From contig OZ240210.1 in assembly GCA_965197495.1 (NCBI GenBank), positions 6,200,001-6,264,000 on the forward strand: a stretch of DNA of 64,000 nucleotides, written 5' to 3'. The notes below the pieces were generated by a model. It saw only the letters and a list, made by a program, of their open reading frames with translations. It did no database searches and was not told the DNA's origin. The stretch is from SMYC01 sp965197495. GTDB taxonomy: Bacteria; Acidobacteriota; Vicinamibacteria; Marinacidobacterales; SMYC01. This document shows, one piece after another, positions 1 to 7,449 of this stretch (positions are counted from its first letter, which is position 1; every line of letters begins with the position of its first letter). Made by a program: the position numbers and the translations under genes.

Positions 1-207
1 TGTGCGCTCGGGCGGGTTGCGGCGTTGAATTTGCTTCGGACGGATGAAGGGATCACCCGCATTCGGGGGCGCATTTATTCGTATCGCGGAGCTAAGCTCG
101 TGCCGACTTTTCATCCAGCTTATCTGCTTCGGAATCCGGAAAAAAAGCGCGAGTGCTGGCAGGACATGAAGCTCATTCGACGACTGCTCGATGGGCAGTC
201 GTCCTAG
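1..207 (+). CDS. Uracil-DNA glycosylase family 4, C-terminal fragment
   Basis: The reading frame is open from base 1, so the 5' part lies outside the window. The last 68 residues contain LVPTFHPAYLLRNP, the C-terminal active-site motif (HPAYLLRNP) of family-4 uracil-DNA glycosylases, iron-sulphur enzymes that remove uracil from DNA. The gene ends with TAG at 205-207 and overlaps the start of priA by 17 bases, so the two are probably co-transcribed as a DNA repair and restart pair. The product is confident from the motif even though the iron-sulphur cysteines cannot be seen. Confidence 0.85.
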   Translation, partial: CALGRVAALNLLRTDEGITRIRGRIYSYRGAKLVPTFHPAYLLRNPEKKRECWQDMKLIRRLLDGQSS

Positions 208-2623
208 TTTCTCTGCTTTCGCGGAGGTGGGGCTTCCGGTTCCGCTCCTTCGGACGTTCTCCTATGGGGTTCCCGATCCTCTTTTGCGAGCGCAGCCGGG
301 GATGCGGGTTCGCGTCCGCTTCGGGGGCCGCGTGCTCATCGGCTGCATCACCGAGGTCGGGGACACGGCGCCAGAGCTTCCGTCTGACATCACGTTGCAA
401 CCGCTTTTGACGCTTCTTGATGAAGAGCCGGTATTGACGCCGTCGCAGCTCCAGCTCAGTCGCTTTATTGCGGATTACTACCTTGCCTCACCTGGGCTTG
501 TTTGCCGCGGCATGTTACCGCCCGGGACGCCGCGCGAAGAGAGAGCGCTCTATGAACGCGGTGAGACGACTGAGGCTGACGCTGACGCGAAAGGTTTGTC
601 GAAGCTCGTTCTCGAAGCGCTCGATCGCCCGATGACTGCGCAGGCCATTGCGAAGGCCGTGTCTAAGAAGAACGTCGCGGGGACGATTGCATCGCTTCTG
701 AGAAAAGGCTTCATCCGGCGCCGCGCGCCGAGCGGAACGAAAGGCGGCCGCAAGATGCGCGTGGCCGCGATCACCGAGGCTGGACGGCGGGCGTTCGAAA
801 CGGAAAAGCTGCACCTGACAACGTCCCGAATCCTCACGCTTCTGTCGGTCGCCACCGATCCCGTTGCCATACATACGATACAGAACGAGCTCTCCATTGA
901 GCGAGGCCCGTTTCCGCGGCTCGCTCAAAAAGGGTACATCGAGCTTGTCGATCAAGCGGTGCCACAAACACCTTGGCGTCGCCTCGGCGCAGAGCCGTCT
1001 GCGAAGCTCGAGCTCGCCGAGAGCCAGCGCGCGGCGGTCGCCGAGATCCGGGAAGCGCTCGGGAAGGAGAGCTTCCAGCCTGTTGTGCTGCACGGCGTCA
1101 CCGGGAGCGGGAAGACCGAAGTCTATCTCCACGCGGCCGAGGACGCACTCGAGCGCGGACGGAGCGTTCTCATCCTCGTCCCCGAGATCGCGCTCACGCC
1201 ACGACTTGCGGCACTTCTTTATTCCCGGTTCGGCGAGCGCGTTGCCATCTTGCATAGCGCGCTCGGGACGGGAGAGAGGCGGGACGAGTGGTGGCGTATC
1301 CGGCATGGCGAGGCGCGCGTCGTGGTGGGTGCGCGTGCTGCTGTCTTGGCGCCGCTCGAAAATCTCGGCCTCGTCGTCGTGGACGAAGAGCACGAGGGCT
1401 CGTACAAGCAGGAAGAAAGCCCGCGCTATCACGCACGCGACGTCGCGATCGTGCGCGCGCGGGACGGTGGTGCGGTCGTGGTGCTCGGCTCCGCGACACC
1501 GTCCCTCGAATCGTTCACGCGTGCTCTCGAAGGACGTTACCGGTTGCTCAGCCTGCCCGAACGCATTGCGAGCCGGCCCCTTGCGGCGGTGGAGCTCATA
1601 GACATGAAGGAGGTGGTGCGGGAAGAGGGTCCCGACACCGTCATCTCGGCGCCTCTCCGCGGCGCGCTCGAAGAGCGTCTCAAAGCGGACGAGCAGGCAC
1701 TCGTGCTCCTGAATCGAAGAGGCTTTGCTGGCCAGCTTCTTTGCCGGCAGTGCGGCCTCGCCCTGATGTGCAGTGAGTGCACCGTCGCGATGACGCTTCA
1801 CAAGGGCGGATCGCTGGCGGTCTGCCACTATTGCGGACTCGGGCGTCCGAAGCCGACAAAGTGCGATGTCTGCCAAGGGGAGTACTTGCGCTCGGTCGGC
1901 TACGGGACGGAGCGGCTCGAAACCCTCGTGAAAGAGATGTTTCCCGAAAGCCGCGTCGCTCGCATGGACCGCGACACGATGCGGCGCAAAGGAAGCTACG
2001 AGTCGCTCCTGGCAAAGTTCGCGGCGCGTGAGATCGACGTGCTCGTCGGCACCCAGATGCTGGCGAAGGGGCACGATTTTCCCGCGGTCACTCTCGTGGG
2101 TGTTCTCGGCGCGGATAACGGTCTTGGCGCTCCCGACTTCCGGGCCGCGGAGCGAACCTTCCAGCTTCTGACGCAAGTGGCTGGCCGCGCTGGACGAGGG
2201 GACCGTCCGGGCGAAGTGCTCATCCAGACCTACCAGCCCGATCACTACAGCTTGCAGTTCGCGCAGGCGCAGGACTATCAGGGCTTCTACGAGTCCGAGA
2301 GCAAGTTTCGGCGCGCGTTTTTGTACCCGCCCGCGGTGAGCCTCATCAACATCATTGTCGAAGGCCGCTCGATGCAAGAAGCGACGGCGGAGGCGCGCCG
2401 CGCGGCGAGCTTTCTCGAGCGCGAACCGGTCGACGGCGTACGCATTCTCGGCCCGGCTTTCGCCGTGCGCTCGAAAGTCGCGGGTCGCTATCGGTGTCAG
2501 ATTTTGATCAAGCTTCCGCGCCGCGAACACGCGCGGCTCAGGCATTGGCTGCGCGGGCTCATGAAAGACGAAACGCTCGCGCGCGCGATGCTCGTGGACG
2601 TGGATCCGATGACGCTTTCGTAA
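191..2623 (+). CDS. priA: Primosomal protein N' (PriA helicase)
   Basis: Restart helicase that reloads the replisome at stalled forks. At 810 residues it is full length. The N-terminus carries the 3'-end-binding domain. The helicase core has Walker A GVTGSGKT near residues 302-309 and the DEEH box near 398-401. A zinc-binding block with four C-x2-C pairs begins at Cys518 and sits between the helicase lobes, as in all PriA proteins. The ATG at 191 overlaps the preceding glycosylase gene; no better start with a ribosome site is visible, and the N-terminal residues around VPLLRTFSYGVP align with the family start. It converges with the M50 protease gene 43 bases downstream. Confidence 0.96.
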   Translation: MGSRPSFSAFAEVGLPVPLLRTFSYGVPDPLLRAQPGMRVRVRFGGRVLIGCITEVGDTAPELPSDITLQPLLTLLDEEPVLTPSQLQLSRFIADYYLASPGLVCRGMLPPGTPREERALYERGETTEADADAKGLSKLVLEALDRPMTAQAIAKAVSKKNVAGTIASLLRKGFIRRRAPSGTKGGRKMRVAAITEAGRRAFETEKLHLTTSRILTLLSVATDPVAIHTIQNELSIERGPFPRLAQKGYIELVDQAVPQTPWRRLGAEPSAKLELAESQRAAVAEIREALGKESFQPVVLHGVTGSGKTEVYLHAAEDALERGRSVLILVPEIALTPRLAALLYSRFGERVAILHSALGTGERRDEWWRIRHGEARVVVGARAAVLAPLENLGLVVVDEEHEGSYKQEESPRYHARDVAIVRARDGGAVVVLGSATPSLESFTRALEGRYRLLSLPERIASRPLAAVELIDMKEVVREEGPDTVISAPLRGALEERLKADEQALVLLNRRGFAGQLLCRQCGLALMCSECTVAMTLHKGGSLAVCHYCGLGRPKPTKCDVCQGEYLRSVGYGTERLETLVKEMFPESRVARMDRDTMRRKGSYESLLAKFAAREIDVLVGTQMLAKGHDFPAVTLVGVLGADNGLGAPDFRAAERTFQLLTQVAGRAGRGDRPGEVLIQTYQPDHYSLQFAQAQDYQGFYESESKFRRAFLYPPAVSLINIIVEGRSMQEATAEARRAASFLEREPVDGVRILGPAFAVRSKVAGRYRCQILIKLPRREHARLRHWLRGLMKDETLARAMLVDVDPMTLS

Positions 2624-2666
2624 CCTCTGGACAAATACCGGATCCCGCTGTCGGAATGACCAAGAA

Positions 2667-3641
2667 CTAAGAGAGCTCGCGGAACGCGTCGAGGAATTCA
2701 CTCCACGAGATCTGGATTGGCTCGGGCGTGAAGCAAAGCGCGAACGTGACGAGGGCGAGGATACCCATCACGAAGCGACTTCGCGGCAGAGGCTCGTCGT
2801 CGAACAGGGTCTTTGGGTGCGGACGGCGGATGCCGATCGCATAGGCGAGCAGAGCGAAGAAGAGCCATGACGGCGTGAGGATAGAAAGCAGCAAAAGAGC
2901 GAAGAAGAAAATAGCCGACAGCCGATGCGCTTTCTCGCGGAAGAGCGCATAGGTCGCATGCCCGCCGTCGAGCTGGCCGATGGGGAGTAGGTTGATTGCC
3001 GTCAGGAGTAGGCCGAACCACGCTGCGAGCCCGATCGGGCTGACAAGAAAATTCTGATCGTCCGGGAGATCCGGCCACAGCAGCTTGACCGCCCCTTGAA
3101 AAAGAAGGGGCAGGCCTAGCCCGATGCCTCCGGAATCTGTCTCGACGCTAGGACGTGAGGTTTGGACCCCGATGAGGAGTGCGGGCAAGCACACCACGAA
3201 TCCCGCAAAGGGTCCCGCGAGCCCAATATCGATCAGTGAACGCCGGTTCGGAAATGGCGACTTGATCAATATGAAGGCGCCGAGCGTACCAATGAGCGAG
3301 ATAGGAAACGGCACGAAGACTGGAAGGGATGTATCTACCCGGTAGCGCTTCGCTGTGAGGTAGTGCCCCATCTCGTGCGTCCCGATGATCGCGAGAATGG
3401 TGAAGCTGAAAGGAAAACCGTAGACCAACCAGTCCCGAAGAGAGACCGAGTCTTCCGCCAAGCGTTCGGGAGCCCAGAACCCCAAACCGTGATAGCCGCC
3501 GACATAGAGCGTCGAGGCAATGGTGAGGAGGAAGAAAAACAGAGGGAGCGCACGGCTCGTTGCAAACCGAAACAGGACGAGAACGATGAGATGCCGGAGG
3601 GACAGAGTTGGTGCCCGATTATACGCTGTCCGCCGCCGCAA
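2667..3641 (-). CDS. Site-2 protease family (M50) membrane metalloprotease
   Basis: Multi-pass membrane protein of 324 residues with the zinc-binding HEMGH motif at residues 89-93 inside a hydrophobic segment and the second zinc-ligand motif around LDGGH, with Asp225. This is the layout of intramembrane M50 proteases, which cleave transmembrane substrates such as anti-sigma factors. No PDZ domain is present, so it belongs to the compact EGY1/SpoIVFB-like branch rather than the RseP type. It lies 45 bases downstream of the HU gene on the same strand and may share its strong promoter. The substrate cannot be told from sequence. Confidence 0.9.
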   Translation of the reverse strand: MRRRTAYNRAPTLSLRHLIVLVLFRFATSRALPLFFFLLTIASTLYVGGYHGLGFWAPERLAEDSVSLRDWLVYGFPFSFTILAIIGTHEMGHYLTAKRYRVDTSLPVFVPFPISLIGTLGAFILIKSPFPNRRSLIDIGLAGPFAGFVVCLPALLIGVQTSRPSVETDSGGIGLGLPLLFQGAVKLLWPDLPDDQNFLVSPIGLAAWFGLLLTAINLLPIGQLDGGHATYALFREKAHRLSAIFFFALLLLSILTPSWLFFALLAYAIGIRRPHPKTLFDDEPLPRSRFVMGILALVTFALCFTPEPIQISWSEFLDAFRELS

Positions 3642-3686
3642 GCGCGCGGCGCCAGTCGTCTGACGTTAAGTTCGGGGCTACGCGCC

Positions 3687-3956
3687 CTAGGTTATGTTCT
3701 GGAGGTCTTTGCCAGGTTTGAACCGGATCGTTCGGCCGGGCGGGATGCGAACTTCCTTGCCCGTGCGCGGGTTGCGACCGATTCCGCGCTTCCTGGGTTT
3801 CACCTGAAATACCCCAAAGCCACGAAGCTCGATGCGCTCGCCGCGCTTCATCGAGTTCTTCATCGCGTCCAGCACCGCCTCCACAGCTTGTTCCGCTTTC
3901 ACTTTCGTGATGCTCGCGGTAGCGGACACCTCGTTGATGATGTCCACCTTTATCAT
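3687..3956 (-). CDS. HU-family DNA-binding protein
   Basis: Histone-like nucleoid protein of 89 residues. It has the family pattern: an N-terminal helical dimerisation part, then GFGVFQV and the DNA-bending beta arm with GRNPRTGKEVRIP, ending at FKPGK. A strong ribosome site (GGGAGGT) lies 4-5 bases before the ATG. It is preceded by a perfect consensus promoter. This is one of two HU/IHF-type genes within 2 kb; this one is more HU-like, while the gene at 5608 resembles IHF alpha. It probably compacts DNA and assists recombination and replication. Confidence 0.95.
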   Translation of the reverse strand: MIKVDIINEVSATASITKVKAEQAVEAVLDAMKNSMKRGERIELRGFGVFQVKPRKRGIGRNPRTGKEVRIPPGRTIRFKPGKDLQNIT

Positions 3957-3982
3957 ATTGACCTCCCAAGGGACACGGAATC

Positions 3983-4011
3983 ATTATAAGAATCGTACCG
4001 GGACGTGTCAA
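3983..4011 (-). promoter_or_regulatory. Consensus sigma-70 promoter for the HU gene
   Basis: Read on the minus strand, a perfect -35 TTGACA (4011-4006) is followed after exactly 17 bases by a perfect -10 TATAAT (3988-3983). The ATG of the HU gene lies 27 bases past the -10 box. A match to consensus in both boxes is rare and implies very high constitutive transcription, fitting an abundant nucleoid protein. Confidence 0.85.
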
Positions 4012-4126
4012 GCGTCATCTCCTCTTATCATGCTCTAAACGTTCGAGTTAGGCTGCTCCTTCCGTTGGGCCCCGCGGTGCTATAATCACTTCTTGCGGAA
4101 GTCTTTTTAGATCAAGGAGATATGGG

Positions 4127-5467
4127 GTGAACACGCTGCCGAGAGTTGCGATCGTGGGCCGCCCCAACGTCGGTAAATCGACCCTTTTCAACCGTATGAG
4201 CGGATCGCGCAAAGCGATCGTCGATGCCGTCGCCGGCTCGACGCGTGACCGCAACACCGTGATGGTGGAGTGGGGAAGAAGAAGCTTCGAGCTCGTCGAC
4301 ACGGGCGGGATCATGGAAGACGCAGGGACGCCGCTCGACGAGCAGGTCGGCGCGCAAGTCGACACCGCGATCGAGCGCGCCGCCCTCGTCTGTTGGGTCG
4401 TCGATGGACGCGCAGGGCTTCTAGCCGAAGAACAATACATCGCGAAGAGGTTGCGCAAGATTTCCGACCGCGTGATGCTCGTCGTGAACAAGATCGACGA
4501 AGCGAGCCACATCCCGGAGGCGGCTGAGTTTCACCGACTCGGGTTTGGGGACCTCTTTGAAACATCGGCGGAGCATGGACTTGGCGTCGCGGAGCTCATG
4601 GACGCGATGGTCGAGCTCCTCCCGGAAGTCCCGGAAATCGAAGACGTGGAGGACGTTGCCGAGCTGCGCGTCGCCATCACCGGGCGGCCGAACGTAGGGA
4701 AGTCGTCGCTACTCAACCGGCTCGTCGGCGAGGAGCGCGCGGTCGTGAGCGCAATGGCGGGAACCACGCGGGATGCCGTGGATACCGTCCTCACTGTGCA
4801 AGGCGACACCTACCGCTTCGTCGACACGGCTGGCATCCGACGGAAAGGCAAGACGCCGAGCCTAGCGGACCGACTCGGCGTCATGTATGCCGAGCGCGCC
4901 ATCGAGCGCACGCAAATCTGCCTGCTCGTATTCGACGCGACGGCAGGCGTGACCACGGAAGACGCATCCATCGGCGCCAAGATCGAGAAAGCGGGGCGAG
5001 GCGCCGTGATCGTTTTCAACAAGTGGGACCTCGTTGCCGGCCGCGAAGCGGAAGCCAAAGAGCTCGAGCTCGACGCCCGCGAAAAACTTCCGCATCTCTC
5101 CTTTGCTCCCATCGTTTTTCTCTCCGCGCTGACGGGACGTGGCATGAAGGGGCTCTTTCCGAGGATCCGAGGGGTCCGCGAGCAGCAACTCGTGCGTGTT
5201 CCAACCCCGGAGCTAAATCGTTTCTTGGAGACGGCTGCTGAGCGTTTGCCGCCCCGGGCCCGGGACGGCAAAGAGGTGCGTTTTTACTACGCCGCCCAGA
5301 CCGGGGTCGCTCCGCCGCGGTTCGTCGTGTTCTCGAACCGCGCCCGCTTCGAGCTCGACGCCACCTACCCGCGCTATCTCGCCCGCCGGCTACGGGAGGC
5401 GTTCGGGTTCGAAGGGACCCCGATTCGTGTGGCAATCCGAAAACACAAGCGGTCAAAGGACCAATGA
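4127..5467 (+). CDS. der: Ribosome biogenesis GTPase Der (EngA)
   Basis: Tandem-GTPase needed for maturation of the 50S ribosomal subunit. It is 446 residues, the normal length. Two complete G domains are visible: GRPNVGKS at residues 11-18 and again at 186-193, each followed by DTxG switch motifs and NKxD (NKID, NKWD). The last ~100 residues form the KH-like RNA-binding domain unique to Der. The start is GTG at 4127, seven bases after AAGGAG; the ATG five bases upstream is out of frame. A TATAAT at 4081-4086 may be its -10 box, but its -35 is weak. Confidence 0.97.
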   Translation: MNTLPRVAIVGRPNVGKSTLFNRMSGSRKAIVDAVAGSTRDRNTVMVEWGRRSFELVDTGGIMEDAGTPLDEQVGAQVDTAIERAALVCWVVDGRAGLLAEEQYIAKRLRKISDRVMLVVNKIDEASHIPEAAEFHRLGFGDLFETSAEHGLGVAELMDAMVELLPEVPEIEDVEDVAELRVAITGRPNVGKSSLLNRLVGEERAVVSAMAGTTRDAVDTVLTVQGDTYRFVDTAGIRRKGKTPSLADRLGVMYAERAIERTQICLLVFDATAGVTTEDASIGAKIEKAGRGAVIVFNKWDLVAGREAEAKELELDAREKLPHLSFAPIVFLSALTGRGMKGLFPRIRGVREQQLVRVPTPELNRFLETAAERLPPRARDGKEVRFYYAAQTGVAPPRFVVFSNRARFELDATYPRYLARRLREAFGFEGTPIRVAIRKHKRSKDQ

Positions 5468-5473
5468 TTACGC

Positions 5474-5501
5474 TTGACTTCGTTCCAGGGTCTCATATAA
5501 T
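5474..5501 (+). promoter_or_regulatory. Sigma-70 promoter upstream of the IHF-like gene
   Basis: TTGACT (5474-5479) and a perfect TATAAT (5496-5501) are separated by 16 bases. It lies right after the der stop codon and leaves a leader of about 100 bases before the IHF-like gene, so the IHF-like gene and merR can be transcribed independently of der. Confidence 0.75.
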
Positions 5502-5607
5502 ACTTTAGGTACCTGGTTTTAACTTCTATCCTATTAATCCTTAAAGTCAAGAATTAGCAACGTCGCCCTAACTCCTGTGGTCGGAAAAGCCGGATCCTTG
5601 ACCCTCC

Positions 5608-5883
5608 ATGACCAAGGCAGACCTAGCAAGAGTCGTTTACGACCGCCATGGTGGCATCTCGAACAAGGAGGCTGCCAAGCTCGTGGACCTCATTCTCGAG
5701 CTCATCAAGACGGGGCTCGGGGGCGGCGACAAAGTACAAATCAGCGGATTCGGTACTTTTCTAGTGCGAGAGAAGAAGGAGCGCAAAGGGCGCAATCCTC
5801 AAACGGGGGAGGAGATGATCATCCGCTCGCGCAAGTCGGTCGTTTTCCGGCCCTCCAAGAATTTCCAAAACGGCTTCTCGTGA
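5608..5883 (+). CDS. Integration host factor-like (HU/IHF family) protein
   Basis: DNA-bending protein of 91 residues. The sequence GISNKEAAKLVDLILE matches the IHF alpha helical dimer region, and GFGTFLVREKKERKGRNPQTGE is the beta-arm region with the intercalating proline. It sits immediately before a MerR-like regulator (16 bases between stop and start), the arrangement also seen after pheT in many proteobacteria, although no pheT is here. Distinguishing IHF alpha from a second HU would need phylogeny. Confidence 0.9.
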   Translation: MTKADLARVVYDRHGGISNKEAAKLVDLILELIKTGLGGGDKVQISGFGTFLVREKKERKGRNPQTGEEMIIRSRKSVVFRPSKNFQNGFS

Positions 5884-5899
5884 AAGCACGGAGCCGTTA

Positions 5900-6295
5900 A
5901 TGGACTCCAAGATCCCGAGCAAACTCTTTTTCAAGATCGGGGAGGTGTGCGAGCTCACCGACACCCAACCTTACGTGCTTCGATACTGGGAGTCGGAGTT
6001 TCCGGCACTCGCACCCGCTAAGAACAATTCAGGCCAGCGTATTTATCGCCGTCGCGACATCGAGACGATCCAGCGGATCAAAACGCTCTTATACGAAGAG
6101 GGATTCACGATCGCAGGGGCGAAAAAGAAGCTGGAGCAGGAAATGAAAGAGCAGTCAAAAGGCGCGGCGTCAACACCGGCGCCGAAGAAATCGAACGGTG
6201 AGGCTACGTTCGAAGACGAAGTCAAAGAGATCAAGGCAGAGCTGCACGGAATACTCGAGATGCTCGACCGCGATTTGAAAGCGAGCGAGAAGTAG
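5900..6295 (+). CDS. MerR-family transcriptional regulator
   Basis: Small DNA-binding protein of 131 residues. The N-terminal winged helix-turn-helix contains FKIGEVCELTDTQPYVLRYW and RIYRRRDIETIQRI, typical of MerR proteins. A helical stretch follows (residues 65-85, then 103-131) that would make the dimer coiled coil. There is no cysteine-containing metal-binding loop, so it is not a metal sensor. It belongs to the short YcgE/CarA-like group found downstream of IHF genes; its target is unknown. It is cotranscribed with the IHF-like gene. Confidence 0.88.
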   Translation: MDSKIPSKLFFKIGEVCELTDTQPYVLRYWESEFPALAPAKNNSGQRIYRRRDIETIQRIKTLLYEEGFTIAGAKKKLEQEMKEQSKGAASTPAPKKSNGEATFEDEVKEIKAELHGILEMLDRDLKASEK

Positions 6296-6383
6296 CGTTG
6301 ACCGTGATCTGACGACGTGCTATCGTCGCGGAACCTGCCGCGCGACCTTCCACAAGGACGGCGCAGCATGCGGAATGGGAGAT

Positions 6384-6460
6384 CGGGACGTAGCGCAGCC
6401 TGGTAGCGCACTTGCTTGGGGTGCAAGTGGTCGTCGGTTCAAATCCGGCCGTCCCGACCA
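6384..6460 (+). tRNA. tRNA-Pro (anticodon GGG)
   Basis: Acceptor stem CGGGACG pairs with CGTCCCG. The anticodon stem CTTGC/GCAAG closes the loop TTGGGGT, giving anticodon GGG. The T-loop GGTTCAAATCC is standard and the CCA end is encoded. It reads proline codons CCC and CCU. A second proline tRNA (CGG) lies 3.4 kb downstream. Confidence 0.97.
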
Positions 6461-6558
6461 TTCTGAACGCTCCGTTTTAGATAGGTGGTTGAAGGGACGC
6501 TACCTGAAGCTTCGAGCTCAAAACGGCCAAACGGCCAAAAGGAAGGAGTGTCGCCATT

Positions 6559-7314
6559 CTGGATATTCTGGTCACGAACGATGACGGGTTGCACGCGCCC
6601 GGGCTCAAAGCGCTTGCCGAGAAACTCCGAGAAGTGGGCGAAGTCACCGTCGTGGCGCCTTTGCGCGAGATGAGCGCCGTGAGCCACGGCCTCACGATTT
6701 CGGCGCCGCTGCGATTCGAGCACCTCGAAGCCCGGACGTTCTTCGTGGAAGGCACGCCCGCGGACTGCGTGAACTTGGCCGTTGGGAAGCTTCTACCCAA
6801 CCCCCCCGACATCGTTGTCTCAGGCATCAATCGCGGCGCAAACGTAGGCGACGACATCGCCTATTCGGGAACAGTGGCGGGCGCGCGTGAAGCCGCGATG
6901 CTAGGCGTTCCGTCGATCGCGGTCTCGCTCGCGACCAAGGACGAAGACGCCGACTACAGTGCCGCGGCAGGCTTCGCCTCCGAGATCGTTCGCACCCTGC
7001 TCGAGAAGAAGGAATGGAGCCGGAGGACCTTCTTGAACGTCAACGTCCCCAAAGGAAAGGTTCGCGGTGTCCGCGTCACGAGCCAGGGAAGGCGCGACTA
7101 CTGGGCCAAAGTCGAGGAGCGCGTCGACCCGCGGTCACGCGTTTACTACTGGATCAAGCAAGGCTTCAGCCGCTGGGAAAAAAACGGGATGTCGGACATC
7201 CATGCACTCCGTAGCCACTACATCTCTGTCACGCCGCTCCAATTCGACTTCACGAACTACAATGCCCTCGACGAGCTGGTGTCGTGGGACCTCCGCTTCA
7301 ACGGCACGAAATAA
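6559..7314 (+). CDS. surE: 5'/3'-nucleotidase SurE
   Basis: Survival protein SurE, a metal-dependent nucleotidase acting on nucleoside monophosphates. The N-terminus reads ILVTNDDG with the metal-binding Asp pair, followed by SGTVAGAREA and GINRGANVGDD motifs. The C-terminus is complete. No ATG, GTG or TTG lies in frame before the conserved NDDG motif: the first such codon is TTG at 6589, which would cut it off. A good ribosome site (GGAAGGAG, 6541-6548) is followed in frame by ATT at 6556 and CTG at 6559. I place the start at CTG, which gives the usual M-x-I-L-V-T-N-D-D-G opening; ATT is the alternative. Confidence 0.9.
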   Translation: MDILVTNDDGLHAPGLKALAEKLREVGEVTVVAPLREMSAVSHGLTISAPLRFEHLEARTFFVEGTPADCVNLAVGKLLPNPPDIVVSGINRGANVGDDIAYSGTVAGAREAAMLGVPSIAVSLATKDEDADYSAAAGFASEIVRTLLEKKEWSRRTFLNVNVPKGKVRGVRVTSQGRRDYWAKVEERVDPRSRVYYWIKQGFSRWEKNGMSDIHALRSHYISVTPLQFDFTNYNALDELVSWDLRFNGTK

Positions 7315-7449
7315 TCCACTCTTGGCGATTCAAGTTTTTTGAACGCGACGCTTGAGCTCAGTTCGTACGTTCCATTAGACGGAACTTCCGCCGGCTAGAC
7401 GCATGTAAACCCGTACGTTTAAAGCAGATGCGGCGGTTCGAAATGTAAT

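Noticed and set aside
515..2701. 728-codon open frame on the minus strand opposite priA
   Set aside because: It is the antisense shadow of a GC-rich gene; priA is complete with all motifs, and the antisense product has no family resemblance and a skewed Arg-rich composition.
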